Shown here one piece after another: positions 8,569 to 16,547 of a stretch of DNA of 64,000 nucleotides (its first letter is position 1; each line of letters begins with the position of its first letter). This DNA is from JALORV01 sp963702595 (lineage in GTDB: Bacteria > Pseudomonadota > Gammaproteobacteria > Burkholderiales > Burkholderiaceae_F): the NCBI GenBank assembly GCA_963702595.1, contig CAVPDC010000014.1, forward strand, positions 109,213-173,212, given 5' to 3'. The position numbers were made by a program, and so were the translations under genes. Below the pieces are notes generated by a model. That model was given only the letters and a program-made list of their open reading frames with translations. It was not told the origin of the DNA and did no database searches.

Positions 8569-9672
8569 TCAGGCGCGCAGGTGCAACTCGTCTGCCTCGA
8601 ACGTCAGATCCAGGGGTTCGATGACGACCTGCCTAGCACCGGAGCGTACGACGCCCGCGTTCCAGGCTTCGACCCCACACGAACGCGCGATGGCGACGCA
8701 GCGCTCGGCCTCGCTCGCCGCCACGAAGACTGCGAAGCCCGCGCCCATATTGAGACTGCCATAGGATTCGCGCGCCGGCAGGCCGGCGCGCTCGGCAATG
8801 AAGGCGAGCACCGGTGGCACTGGCGGAAGGGTGTGGATCCGGTAGGTGAAGCCGCCCGGGTGCCGCATGAGCTTCCGCCAGCCATGGCCGGTGATGTTGG
8901 CGCTATAGCGCGGGACGATCCCCGCCGCAGCCAGTGCCTCGGTGACTGGAGAGTAGAGCACCGTCGGCGTGAGCAGCGCCTCGCCGTACATCGAGTTGTC
9001 CGCCAATGTCGTGCGATAGCCGTCTGGCAGGCGTTCGACGAGCTTGCGTGCCAGCGAGACACCGTTGGCGTGGATACCGCTCGAGGCCAGCAGCACGATC
9101 GCATCGCCGTCGCCGAGCCGTTCGCCAAGCGTGAGCCGAGACTTCGGACGGATCAGTCCGACACACGATGCCGCCAGATCGATGCGCCCGGACTCGACCA
9201 CTCCGGCCAGCGCCGGGGTCTCGCCACCGCCCCACGCGACGCCACTTCGATCGCACGCCGCGCGCCACCCTTCCACCAGATCGCGCGCCCGCTCGGCGTC
9301 GGCAAACCACTCGCTGCCGCCGCTGGCCCAATAGGCATGGACCGAGACCGGAGTTGCTCCCACGGTGATGATGTCGTTCAGCGCCATCGCCAGCGTGTCC
9401 TGGGCGATCAGGTCGTAGTAGCTGCGACCGGTGATCGCGCGCATGGAGTCGGCCACCAGGGCCTTGGTGCCAAGGCACTCGGTGATCGAGGCCAGGTAGA
9501 ACTCGCCGCAGTCGACGACGTAGGCCGATTCGCCACGCGAGGCGGCGACTTCGCGCAGTCCGTGGCGCGCGAGATTGCCGGCCGTGGTCGCCGCGGCGCG
9601 TTGGGCGAGAATCTTCAGCGGGTCGATGCTGGCGTAATCGACGCCCGCCTGCTTGTAATCGAGAGGATTCAT
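8569..9672 (-). CDS. PurM-like AIR synthase-related protein
   Basis: The protein (367 aa) has the PurM/ThiL two-domain fold but is not a canonical PurM. The start MNPLDYKQAGVDY and the ITGHGWRKLMR and SLNMGAGF segments are PurM-like. The Gly-rich GTDGVGTK loop of true PurM is replaced by ECLGTKALVAD, and the NDILVQGAEPLFFLDY region reads NDIITVGATPVSVHAYW. It matches a widespread AIR synthase-related subfamily often annotated as phosphoribosylformylglycinamidine cyclo-ligase. The reaction is therefore uncertain. It occupies the position between miaA and hda where many Betaproteobacteria keep purM, but on the opposite strand. Start ATG at 9672. Confidence 0.8.
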   Translation of the reverse strand: MNPLDYKQAGVDYASIDPLKILAQRAAATTAGNLARHGLREVAASRGESAYVVDCGEFYLASITECLGTKALVADSMRAITGRSYYDLIAQDTLAMALNDIITVGATPVSVHAYWASGGSEWFADAERARDLVEGWRAACDRSGVAWGGGETPALAGVVESGRIDLAASCVGLIRPKSRLTLGERLGDGDAIVLLASSGIHANGVSLARKLVERLPDGYRTTLADNSMYGEALLTPTVLYSPVTEALAAAGIVPRYSANITGHGWRKLMRHPGGFTYRIHTLPPVPPVLAFIAERAGLPARESYGSLNMGAGFAVFVAASEAERCVAIARSCGVEAWNAGVVRSGARQVVIEPLDLTFEADELHLRA

Positions 9673-9772
9673 GGACTTGGGCGCCTGGGCGGCCCGGTAG
9701 ACTTGCGCGCCGCGCGTGGACAGCAATGACCCGAATTGTAAGGTGCGGGCCAGTGCACAGCGCCCTATCTAC

Positions 9773-10441
9773 ATGACTCATCGACCGCAACAGCTGGCGC
9801 TCGATCTGCTGCAGCCGCCGCGGCCTTCGTTCGACAGTTTCGTCGTGGGCCGCAACGCGGAGGCGATCGCCGCCCTGCTGGCCACCGCGGCGGGCGCGGG
9901 CGAGCGCTTTGTCTACCTCTGGGGCAGCCCCGGCAGCGGCCGATCCCACCTGCTGCAGGCGGTCGCCGCGTGCGGGCCAAGCCGCGCCTGCAACGATCCC
10001 GAGGCCCTGATCGAGTTCGATCCAGAGATTCGGCTTTACCTGTTTGATGATGTTGAACGCCTGTCAGAGGACGGCCAGCACCGCCTGTTCGTGCTGTTGA
10101 ACGAAGTCCGGGCGGCGCCTGCTGCCGCCATTGTGGCCGCCGGAGATCGCCCTCCCGCCCAGCTCCCGTTGCGCGACGACGTCAGGACGCGGCTCGCCTG
10201 GGGACTCGTTTACCAACTGCACGAGCTCACCGATGCCGAGAAGGAAGACGCGCTGCGGGCACACGCCGCCGCCCGCGGCATTGCACTGCCGCCCGAGGTA
10301 ATGGCCTACGTGCTGACCCACATGCCGCGCGACATGCGCACGCTGATGGCCATTTTGGACGCGCTCGATGCCTATGCCATGGCCGCCCAGCGTGCCATCA
10401 CCGTACCGCTCGTCCGAGAGTGGGCGCAGTCAGGCGCATGA
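9773..10441 (+). CDS. hda: DnaA regulatory inactivator Hda
   Basis: Hda is an AAA+ DnaA homologue that binds the beta sliding clamp and stimulates hydrolysis of DnaA-ATP, preventing re-initiation. The clamp-binding motif QLALDLL is at residues 6-12. The P-loop reads GSPGSGRS with Arg where a classic Walker A has Lys; E. coli Hda shows the same change (GREGAGRS). The Walker B-like segment is LYLFDDVERL. There is no C-terminal DNA-binding domain IV, as expected. The ATG at 9773 gives 222 aa. It is followed at an ATGA overlap or short gap by a HAD phosphatase gene. Confidence 0.92.
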   Translation: MTHRPQQLALDLLQPPRPSFDSFVVGRNAEAIAALLATAAGAGERFVYLWGSPGSGRSHLLQAVAACGPSRACNDPEALIEFDPEIRLYLFDDVERLSEDGQHRLFVLLNEVRAAPAAAIVAAGDRPPAQLPLRDDVRTRLAWGLVYQLHELTDAEKEDALRAHAAARGIALPPEVMAYVLTHMPRDMRTLMAILDALDAYAMAAQRAITVPLVREWAQSGA

Positions 10442-10464
10442 GCCGGGTGCGTAAAATCCCGCCG

Positions 10465-11139
10465 ATGCATCTCGCGCTCTTCGATCTCGACCACACCTTG
10501 CTGCCGATCGACAGCGCCGACACGTGGTCCCATCACGTCGTGCGGCGCGGCGGACTCGACGTCGCCGAATACGGGGCACGGATTCGCCAGTTCGCCGAGC
10601 AGTACCGGGCCGGCACCTTCGACGTCGATGCCTACGTGCGATTCCAGATGGAATTGCTGGCCGCGTTCCCGCGCGCCACGCTCGACGACTGGCATCATGA
10701 GTTCATGCAGAGCCATGTCGGACCCGCTGTCCGCGAACAGGCACGCGCGCTGGTCGAGCAGCATCGCGCCCGCGGCGACGAACTGGCGCTGGTTACCGGC
10801 ACCAACGCGTACGTCGTGACGCCGATCGCGCACGAGTTCGGGATCGATCACGTGCTGGCGGTCGAGCCCGAGGAGCAGGACGGCCGCTTCACCGGCGGCT
10901 ACGTCGGCACCCACACTTACCAGGACGGCAAGGTCCGAAAGGTCGAGGAGTGGCTCGCCGCGCGAGGCCACACCTTCGCCGACACATCGACCACCTTCTA
11001 CAGTGACTCGATCAACGACCTGCCTCTGCTCGAGAAAGTGAACCTTCCGGTCGTGACCAACGGCGACCCGCGACTGCTCGCGGTCGCACGCGAGCGCGGC
11101 TGGCCGATGCTGCAACTGTTCGAGCCCGCGCATGCCTAG
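10465..11139 (+). CDS. HAD-IB family phosphatase (SerB-like)
   Basis: This is a haloacid dehalogenase superfamily hydrolase of subfamily IB. Motif I is FDLDHTLLPIDS at the N-terminus with nucleophile Asp7, motif II lies in LVTGTNAYV, and motif III/IV is TFYSDSINDLPLLE. Related proteins dephosphorylate small phosphoesters such as phosphoserine or histidinol phosphate; the substrate here is not determined by sequence. The ATG at 10465 matches the usual family N-terminus. An ATG at 10438 overlapping the hda stop is an alternative. A TAAAAT hexamer ends 7 bases before 10465. Confidence 0.9.
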   Translation: MHLALFDLDHTLLPIDSADTWSHHVVRRGGLDVAEYGARIRQFAEQYRAGTFDVDAYVRFQMELLAAFPRATLDDWHHEFMQSHVGPAVREQARALVEQHRARGDELALVTGTNAYVVTPIAHEFGIDHVLAVEPEEQDGRFTGGYVGTHTYQDGKVRKVEEWLAARGHTFADTSTTFYSDSINDLPLLEKVNLPVVTNGDPRLLAVARERGWPMLQLFEPAHA

Positions 11140-11169
11140 GCTCGAACCCAGCCACGCGCCGGGCGCCAC

Positions 11170-12549
11170 ATGATCAAGCGCGTCATCGAGCGCGTCACGA
11201 CGCTCTTCTCACGCAAGCCGCGCAAGTCGCGCGAGCCAAAGCGCATCGGCGCCGACGTGCACGGCATCAATCAGGAACTGGTGGCGCGCTCGGCATTGCG
11301 CGTGTGCGAGACGCTGCAGAAGGCCGGCTTCCGCGCCTACCTCGTCGGCGGCGCCGTGCGCGACCTGCTGCTTGGCATAGCGCCGAAGGACTTCGACATC
11401 GCGACCGATGCCACGCCGGAGCAGGTCAAGTCGCACTTCCGCCGCGCGATCATCATCGGCCGGCGCTTCCGCCTCGTGCACGTGATGTTCGGCCAGGAGA
11501 CGATCGAAGTCTCGACCTTCCGCGCGCTCGACAATCCCGACCGCCAGACCGACGCGCACGGCCGCGTGCTGGCCGACAACCTGTTCGGCGAGCAACACGA
11601 AGATGCAACCCGCCGCGACTTCACGGTGAACGCGCTCTACTACGATCCGACAACGCGCGAGGTGATCGATTATCACGACGGCGTGAAGGACGTACGACGC
11701 AAGCGGCTGCGCATGATCGGCGACCCTGAGACGCGCTACCGCGAAGACCCGGTGCGGATGCTGCGCGCAGTCCGCTTCGCGGCCAAGCTCGGCTTCGAGA
11801 TCGACGAAGCCACGCGCGAACCGATCCCGCGTCTCGCCGGGCTGATCGAGAACGTCCCGGCCGCGCGCCTGTTCGACGAGATGCTGAAGCTGCTGACCAG
11901 CGGTCATTCGGTCGCGTGCATCACGCGTCTGCGCATGGAGGGCCTGCACCACGGCCTGCTGCCGCTGCTCGACGTGATCCTCGAGCAGCCTGCGGGCGAA
12001 CGCTTCGTGCTGCAGGCGCTGGCGCGCACCGACGAGCGCGTGCTGTCGGGCAAGTCGGTTTCGCCGGGGTTCCTGTTCGCCACTCTGCTCTGGCACGACG
12101 TGCTCGTGAAGTGGAATGCGCGCACGGCCAAGGGCGAGCACCGCATCCCCGCGCTCAACGCCGCGATCGACGACGCGCTCGACGCCCAGACCGAGAAGCT
12201 CTCGGTGCAGCGCCGCTTCGTCTCCGACATGCGTGAGATCTGGGGCCTGCAGCCGCGTTTCGAGCGGCGCGCCGGTCGTTCGGCGTACCGCCTTCTGGAG
12301 CACCTGCGCTTTCGCGCCGGTTATGATTTCCTGCTTCTGCGCGCCGCCGCGGACGAAGTCCCGGCCGAACTGGCCGACTGGTGGACCCGTTTCTCGCTGG
12401 CGAAGGAAGAGGAACGCGAACGACTGGTCGAGGAGGCCGAGCGCAGCGCAGCCCCGGAAACCGCCGGACGCAAGCGGCGGCGTCGGTCACGCGGCAAGAG
12501 CGGCCGGGGGCCGGAGGCAGCGGCCGCAACCGACACGGAAATGATCTAG
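11170..12549 (+). CDS. pcnB: Poly(A) polymerase I
   Basis: PcnB adds 3' poly(A) tails that promote RNA decay. The nucleotidyltransferase core shows LVGGAVRDLLLG and DFDIATDATPEQ with the catalytic Asp pair, followed by the RRDFTVNALYYD block typical of class II nucleotidyltransferases. The length (459 aa), basic N-terminus (KPRKSREPKR) and highly basic C-terminal tail (RKRRRRSRGKSGRG) are typical of bacterial PAP I rather than a CCA-adding enzyme. It sits in the betaproteobacterial pcnB-folK order, with folK 10 bases downstream. Confidence 0.94.
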   Translation: MIKRVIERVTTLFSRKPRKSREPKRIGADVHGINQELVARSALRVCETLQKAGFRAYLVGGAVRDLLLGIAPKDFDIATDATPEQVKSHFRRAIIIGRRFRLVHVMFGQETIEVSTFRALDNPDRQTDAHGRVLADNLFGEQHEDATRRDFTVNALYYDPTTREVIDYHDGVKDVRRKRLRMIGDPETRYREDPVRMLRAVRFAAKLGFEIDEATREPIPRLAGLIENVPAARLFDEMLKLLTSGHSVACITRLRMEGLHHGLLPLLDVILEQPAGERFVLQALARTDERVLSGKSVSPGFLFATLLWHDVLVKWNARTAKGEHRIPALNAAIDDALDAQTEKLSVQRRFVSDMREIWGLQPRFERRAGRSAYRLLEHLRFRAGYDFLLLRAAADEVPAELADWWTRFSLAKEEERERLVEEAERSAAPETAGRKRRRRSRGKSGRGPEAAAATDTEMI

Positions 12550-12559
12550 CCGGCAACAA

Positions 12560-13060
12560 GTGAAGCGGACCGCATACATCGGACTCGGATCGAACCAGGG
12601 CGACGTCGTCGAGGCCCTGAATTCAGCCATCGAGTCGCTGCGCTCGATCGAGCAGACCGAGTTCGTCTCCGTGTCGCCGTTCTACCGCTCGGCGCCGATC
12701 GACGCGCCAGGGCCGGACTACCTGAACGCCGTGGCCAAGGTCGAAACCTCGCTGGAACCCTACGCCCTGCTGCTGCACCTGCTGGATATCGAGCTGATGC
12801 TGGGACGCAAGCGCCGCGGCCTGAAGAAAAACGCGCCGCGCAACGTGGATCTCGACCTGCTGCTGCTCGGCGACATGATCATCCAGAGCACGCCGCTCAC
12901 AGTGCCACACCCGCGGCTGCATTTGCGCGCCTTCGTTCTGCGCCCGCTGCTCGACCTGGCGCCGGAGATCCGCATACCCGGCCAGGGCCTGGCGTCGTCC
13001 TTCCTGGACTCGGTCGAAGACCAGAAGATCGAGGCGCACGAAGCGCCCGCCGCGCCCTGA
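12560..13060 (+). CDS. folK: 2-amino-4-hydroxy-6-hydroxymethyldihydropteridine pyrophosphokinase FolK
   Basis: HPPK transfers pyrophosphate from ATP to 6-hydroxymethyl-7,8-dihydropterin in folate synthesis. The N-terminal IGLGSNQGD, the FYRSAPIDAPGPDYLNAV segment and the core motif PRNVDLDLLLLG with the metal-binding DLD are present, followed by VPHPRLHLRAFVLRPL. The start is GTG at 12560 (166 aa). It lies between pcnB and a DMT-family gene on the same strand. Confidence 0.95.
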   Translation: MKRTAYIGLGSNQGDVVEALNSAIESLRSIEQTEFVSVSPFYRSAPIDAPGPDYLNAVAKVETSLEPYALLLHLLDIELMLGRKRRGLKKNAPRNVDLDLLLLGDMIIQSTPLTVPHPRLHLRAFVLRPLLDLAPEIRIPGQGLASSFLDSVEDQKIEAHEAPAAP

Positions 13061-13074
13061 CCCGGTGCCCTCCG

Positions 13075-13431
13075 ATGTTAGGACTGCCGGTCCTCGCGCA
13101 GACCACGCTCCTGCTGATCGGCTCGAACGTCTTCATGACGTTCGCCTGGTATGCGCACCTCAAGAACCTGAACGACAAGCCCTGGTGGATCGCGGCCTTC
13201 GCCAGCTGGGGCGTGGCGCTCTTCGAGTATCTGCTGCAGGTGCCAGGCAATCGCATCGGCTACACCGAGTACTCGCTCGCGCAACTCAAGATCCTGCAGG
13301 AGGTGATCACGCTGTCGGTGTTCGTTCCATTCGCGATCTTCTACATGAAGGAAGCGCCTCGCCTCGACTTCCTGTGGGCAGGCCTGTGCCTGGTCGGGGC
13401 GGTCTATTTCATCTTCCGCGGGCCATCGTGA
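13075..13431 (+). CDS. DMT family protein (DUF486)
   Basis: This is a small inner-membrane protein of 118 aa with four hydrophobic helices, resembling DUF486 proteins of the drug/metabolite transporter superfamily. The segments TFAWYAHLKN and VALFEYLLQVPGNRIG are characteristic. Function is unknown for the family. The stop overlaps the GTG start of the nucleoside kinase gene, so it is likely in the folK-panB transcription unit. Confidence 0.88.
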   Translation: MLGLPVLAQTTLLLIGSNVFMTFAWYAHLKNLNDKPWWIAAFASWGVALFEYLLQVPGNRIGYTEYSLAQLKILQEVITLSVFVPFAIFYMKEAPRLDFLWAGLCLVGAVYFIFRGPS

Positions 13432-14069
13432 TCGCCGGTCGCTACCGCTATGTCGCGATCGAAGGCCCGATTGGCGCCGGCAAGACTTCGCTTGCGCGCA
13501 AGCTGGCCGAGCACTACCAGGCCCACACGCTGCTGGAACGGCCGGAGGCCAATCCCTTCCTCGAGCGCTTCTACACCGACCGCAAGCGTTTTGCGCTGCC
13601 AACCCAGCTCTACTTCCTGTTCCAGCGGGTGCAGCAGCTGGCCGAGGTGCGCCAGCTCGATCTGTTCCAGTCGCTGCTGTTTGCCGACTTTCTGCTCGAC
13701 AAGGACCCGCTGTTTGCGCGCCTGACGCTGGCCGACGACGAACTGGGCCTGTATGAGCAGATCCTGGCACAGCTGCGTCCGCAGACCACGGCGCCCGACC
13801 TCGTCATCCACCTGCAGGCCCGCCCTGAAATCCTGGCCGAGCGTGTGGCCCGGCGCGCCAATCCGATCGAAGCCAGGGTTGATGAGGCCTATCTCGCGGC
13901 GCTGGCGGAGAGCTACACGCGCTTTTTTCACCAGTACGAGGCCGCGCCGGTACTGACCGTCAACACCGAGAATCTCAACCCGATCGACAGCGACACCGAC
14001 TTCCAGCTGCTGCTCGATCGCATTGGCAAGTTGCGCGGACGCCGCGAATACTTCAATCTCGCAGCATGA
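13428..14069 (+). CDS. Deoxynucleoside kinase family protein
   Basis: This P-loop kinase resembles deoxyadenosine/deoxyguanosine kinases that phosphorylate salvaged nucleosides. The Walker A motif GPIGAGKTS is at about residues 11-19. The LIGERPEAN-like segment reads LLERPEANPFLERFY, and the DLVIHLQARPE strand plus the R-rich lid (ERVARRANPIE) follow. The start is GTG at 13428, overlapping the preceding stop as GTGA, giving 213 aa. The gene overlaps panB by ATGA. A kinase in this slot is common in Betaproteobacteria, but its in vivo substrate is not clear. Confidence 0.9.
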   Translation: MIAGRYRYVAIEGPIGAGKTSLARKLAEHYQAHTLLERPEANPFLERFYTDRKRFALPTQLYFLFQRVQQLAEVRQLDLFQSLLFADFLLDKDPLFARLTLADDELGLYEQILAQLRPQTTAPDLVIHLQARPEILAERVARRANPIEARVDEAYLAALAESYTRFFHQYEAAPVLTVNTENLNPIDSDTDFQLLLDRIGKLRGRREYFNLAA

Positions 14070-14896
14070 GCACTCATCCGCAAGCACCCGCCCCCGGTTC
14101 GCGCAAGCCGATCACGCTGCCGCGACTGCGTGAAATGCGCACGAATGGAGAGCCCATCGCGATGCTGACCTGTTACGACGCGAGCTTCGCGCGGCTGCTT
14201 GACCTGCAGGGCGTGGACTGCGTTCTGATCGGCGATTCGCTCGGCATGGTGGTCCAGGGCCTCGACTCGACTCTGCCGGTTACGCTCGAGGACGTCGCGT
14301 ATCACACGCGCTGCGTGGCGCGCGGGCTCAGCGCGGCGTGGCTGATGGCCGACATGCCGTTCGGCAGTTACCAGGGTGGCCCCGAGGCCGCCTTCGACAG
14401 CGCCGTGATTCTGATGCAGGCGGGCGCCAAGATGGTGAAGTTGGAGGGCGGTGCGTGGCTGGCACCGACGGTCGCGTTTCTGGTGGAGCGCGGCATTCCG
14501 GTGTGCGCGCATCTCGGGCTGACGCCGCAGTCGGTGCACGCGCTCGGCGGCTATCGAATCCAGGGCCGCAGCGAAAGCGACGCCGAGCGCCTGCTGGCCG
14601 ACGCCCGCGCACTCGACGCGGCGGGCGCCGCGATGCTGGTGCTCGAACTCGTGCCCTCGGTGCTGGCCGAACGCGTCACCCAGGCAGTGTCGATGCCGAC
14701 CATCGGCATTGGCGCGGGCACGGCAGTGTCGGGCCAGGTGCTGGTGCTGCACGACATGCTCGACGTCTATCCCGGGAAGAAGCCACGCTTCGTGCGCAAC
14801 TTCATGCTCGGCCAGACCGATATCGGCGCGGCCGTCGCGGCCTACGTCGCCGCGGTGAAGGACCGCACCTTCCCGGCGCCCGAGCACGGCTACTGA
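14066..14896 (+). CDS. panB: 3-methyl-2-oxobutanoate hydroxymethyltransferase PanB
   Basis: PanB makes ketopantoate from 2-oxoisovalerate and methylene-THF, the first committed step to pantothenate. Conserved segments are MLTCYDASFARLLD, LIGDSLGMVVQG (metal-binding Asp), LMADMPFGSYQ, KLEGGAW (catalytic Glu follows in the CAHLGLTPQSVHALGGYR region) and TIGIGAG. At 276 aa it is normal length. The start codon overlaps the kinase stop (ATGA). panC follows after 66 bases. Confidence 0.96.
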   Translation: MSTHPQAPAPGSRKPITLPRLREMRTNGEPIAMLTCYDASFARLLDLQGVDCVLIGDSLGMVVQGLDSTLPVTLEDVAYHTRCVARGLSAAWLMADMPFGSYQGGPEAAFDSAVILMQAGAKMVKLEGGAWLAPTVAFLVERGIPVCAHLGLTPQSVHALGGYRIQGRSESDAERLLADARALDAAGAAMLVLELVPSVLAERVTQAVSMPTIGIGAGTAVSGQVLVLHDMLDVYPGKKPRFVRNFMLGQTDIGAAVAAYVAAVKDRTFPAPEHGY

Positions 14897-14913
14897 GGCG
14901 TCCGGCCTAGCTC

Positions 14914-14919
14914 TACAAT
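14914..14919 (+). promoter_or_regulatory. Candidate -10 box (TACAAT) for panC
   Basis: TACAAT followed by CCGCGG lies in the panB-panC spacer, 43 bases before the panC start. No good -35 hexamer is visible at 17-base spacing. It would allow separate expression of panC and the RDD gene. Confidence 0.3.
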
Positions 14920-14962
14920 CCGCGGCCTTGCCCCCGCGCGCTTCTCGACAGGCGCCGCTCCG

Positions 14963-15805
14963 ATGAAAGTCGTCCACACGATTGAAGAACTGCGGGATCA
15001 GCTGCGGGGCCAGAACCGGATCGCGTTCGTGCCCACGATGGGCAACCTGCACGCGGCTCACCTGTCGCTGATGGCGATGGCGCACCAGCATGGCGACCCG
15101 GTCGTCGCGTCGATCTTCGTCAATCGGCTGCAGTTCGGACCGAACGAAGACTTCGACAAGTATCCGCGCACGCTGCAGGACGACATCGACAAGCTGCAGA
15201 AGCACAACCACGTGTATGTGGTGTTCGCGCCGAACGAGCAGGAGATGTACCCGGAGCCGCAGAACTACCGCGTGCAGCCGCCGCATGACCTCGGCGACAT
15301 CCTCGAGGGCGAGTTCCGGCCGGGCTTCTTCGTCGGCGTCTCGACCGTCGTGCTAAAGCTCTTCTCATGCGTGCAACCGCGCGTGGCGGTGTTCGGCAAG
15401 AAGGACTATCAGCAGCTGATGATCGTGCGCAACATGTGCAAGCAATTCGCGCTGCCGACCGAAATCCTTGCCCATGAGACGGTACGCGATCCCGACGGCA
15501 TGGCCCTGTCCTCGCGCAACCGGTTTCTCTCCGAACCCGAACGCAAGGAAGCGCCTCGCCTGTACGCGACGCTGCATGAAGTGCGCGATCGCCTCCGCGG
15601 CGGCGAGACGGATGTCGCCCGCATCGAGCACGATGCGCAGCGAGTCCTGTCCGCGAACGGCTGGAAGGTCGACTACGTATCCGTGCGCCGCCGTCGCGAC
15701 CTCAATGCGCCCACTCCCGAGGAAGTCGCTGCCGGCGAACTGCTGGTGGTGCTGGCCGCCGCGAAACTCGGCGCGACCCGGCTCATCGACAACATGGAAA
15801 TCTGA
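14963..15805 (+). CDS. panC: Pantothenate synthetase PanC
   Basis: PanC condenses pantoate with beta-alanine using ATP. The FVPTMGNLH segment, SIFVNRLQFGPNEDFDKYPRT, FGKKDYQQL and DGMALSSRN blocks are all present, and length (280 aa) is normal. The nucleotidyltransferase HxGH signature reads HAAH (TMGNLHAAH), so the usual Gly is Ala. Both His residues are retained. The stop overlaps the start of the RDD gene. With panB upstream, this covers ketopantoate and pantothenate formation; panE and panD are not in the window. Confidence 0.94.
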   Translation: MKVVHTIEELRDQLRGQNRIAFVPTMGNLHAAHLSLMAMAHQHGDPVVASIFVNRLQFGPNEDFDKYPRTLQDDIDKLQKHNHVYVVFAPNEQEMYPEPQNYRVQPPHDLGDILEGEFRPGFFVGVSTVVLKLFSCVQPRVAVFGKKDYQQLMIVRNMCKQFALPTEILAHETVRDPDGMALSSRNRFLSEPERKEAPRLYATLHEVRDRLRGGETDVARIEHDAQRVLSANGWKVDYVSVRRRRDLNAPTPEEVAAGELLVVLAAAKLGATRLIDNMEI

Positions 15806-16275
15806 TGCCGGATCCAGCGAACTGGCCGGCCGAGCTGGAGTACGTTGGCTTCTGGGCTCGCGTCGGCGCGGCGCTGATCGACAGCGTGCTGCTGCTGGCG
15901 ATCATCACGCCGCTGCTGTACTGGCTCTACGGTCCGAGCTACTTCGCCGAAGCCGATGCGACGCATGGGCTGGCGGACGTACTGCTGAATTGGGTGCTGC
16001 CCGCGGTGGCCGTCATCGTGTTCTGGCTGTACCGGCAGGCCACTCCGGGCAAGATGGTCATCGGCGCGCGCATCGTCGACGCCGACACTGCACGACCTCC
16101 GTCCACCGGGCAACTGATCGGCCGTTACTTCGCGTATTACGTCTCCATCATCCCGCTCTGCCTCGGCCTCTTCTGGGTCGCGTTCGATGCCCGCAAGCAG
16201 GGCTGGCATGACAAGCTGGCCCGTACCGTCGTGGTGCGCGAGCGACGGGGCGGCACTGCGCCCGCCGCGCGCTGA
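15805..16275 (+). CDS. RDD family membrane protein
   Basis: This 156-aa inner-membrane protein carries an RDD domain, named for conserved Arg and Asp residues. It shows FWARVGAALIDSVLLL in the first helix, QATPGKMVIGARIVD in the loop, and a further helix ending in a typical RDD C-terminus (DKLARTVVV). The role of RDD proteins is mostly unknown, with some acting as Na+/H+ antiporters. It overlaps panC by one base and is followed by the tRNA-Leu promoter. Confidence 0.88.
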   Translation: MPDPANWPAELEYVGFWARVGAALIDSVLLLAIITPLLYWLYGPSYFAEADATHGLADVLLNWVLPAVAVIVFWLYRQATPGKMVIGARIVDADTARPPSTGQLIGRYFAYYVSIIPLCLGLFWVAFDARKQGWHDKLARTVVVRERRGGTAPAAR

Positions 16276-16281
16276 GTGCGC

Positions 16282-16310
16282 GTTTGGTTCGCCGCCGCCT
16301 TTCATAGATA
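16282..16310 (+). promoter_or_regulatory. Promoter of tRNA-Leu (TTGGTT-17-GATAAT)
   Basis: A -35-like TTGGTT (16282-16287) and -10-like GATAAT (16305-16310) are separated by 17 bases. The tRNA starts 12 bases after the -10 box. This is the best two-box sigma-70 match I found by eye in the window, and it may also serve queA-tgt downstream. Confidence 0.6.
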
Positions 16311-16322
16311 ATTCGCCGCCCA

Positions 16323-16409
16323 GCCGGGATGGCGGAACTGGTAGACGCACGGGACTCAAAATCCCGCGGTAGCAATACCGTAAGGGTTCGATTCCCTTTC
16401 CCGGCACCA
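16323..16409 (+). tRNA. tRNA-Leu (anticodon CAA)
   Basis: The acceptor stem GCCGGGA pairs with TCCCGGC, the discriminator is A, and CCA is encoded. The anticodon stem CGGGA/TCCCG encloses the loop CTCAAAA, giving anticodon CAA, which reads UUG. A long variable arm (CGGTAGCAATACCG) marks a class II tRNA, as expected for leucine. The T arm GGGTTCGATTCCC is standard. Length is 87 bases. It decodes a UNN codon, so it is a likely substrate of the MiaA encoded upstream. Confidence 0.97.
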
Positions 16410-16425
16410 CCCGCCTCGGGTGTAC

Positions 16426-16486
16426 GCGACCTTCGGTCGCACGTGCACCCTCGGCGCTCGAAGTGGCGGGCCGCCTTCGGGCGGCC
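16426..16486 (+). other. Two UUCG-type hairpins between tRNA-Leu and queA
   Basis: One hairpin is GCGAC/GTCGC (16426-16440) and the second is GGCCGCC-TTCG-GGCGGCC (16469-16486). Neither has a T run after it, so they are not textbook terminators. They could limit read-through, mark tRNA 3' processing, or protect the queA message. Confidence 0.5.
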
Positions 16487-16547
16487 GGGCGGCGGCCCGC
16501 AATTCAAAGGCAACGCGCCACAGCCTCTGTGGCACTGGAAGGCACGC

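Noticed and set aside
14897..14962. A riboswitch before panC
   Set aside because: Only 66 bases with a -10-like hexamer; no conserved aptamer pattern was recognised.
13928..15286. 452-codon minus-strand frame opposite panB and panC
   Set aside because: Antisense to two clear pantothenate genes.
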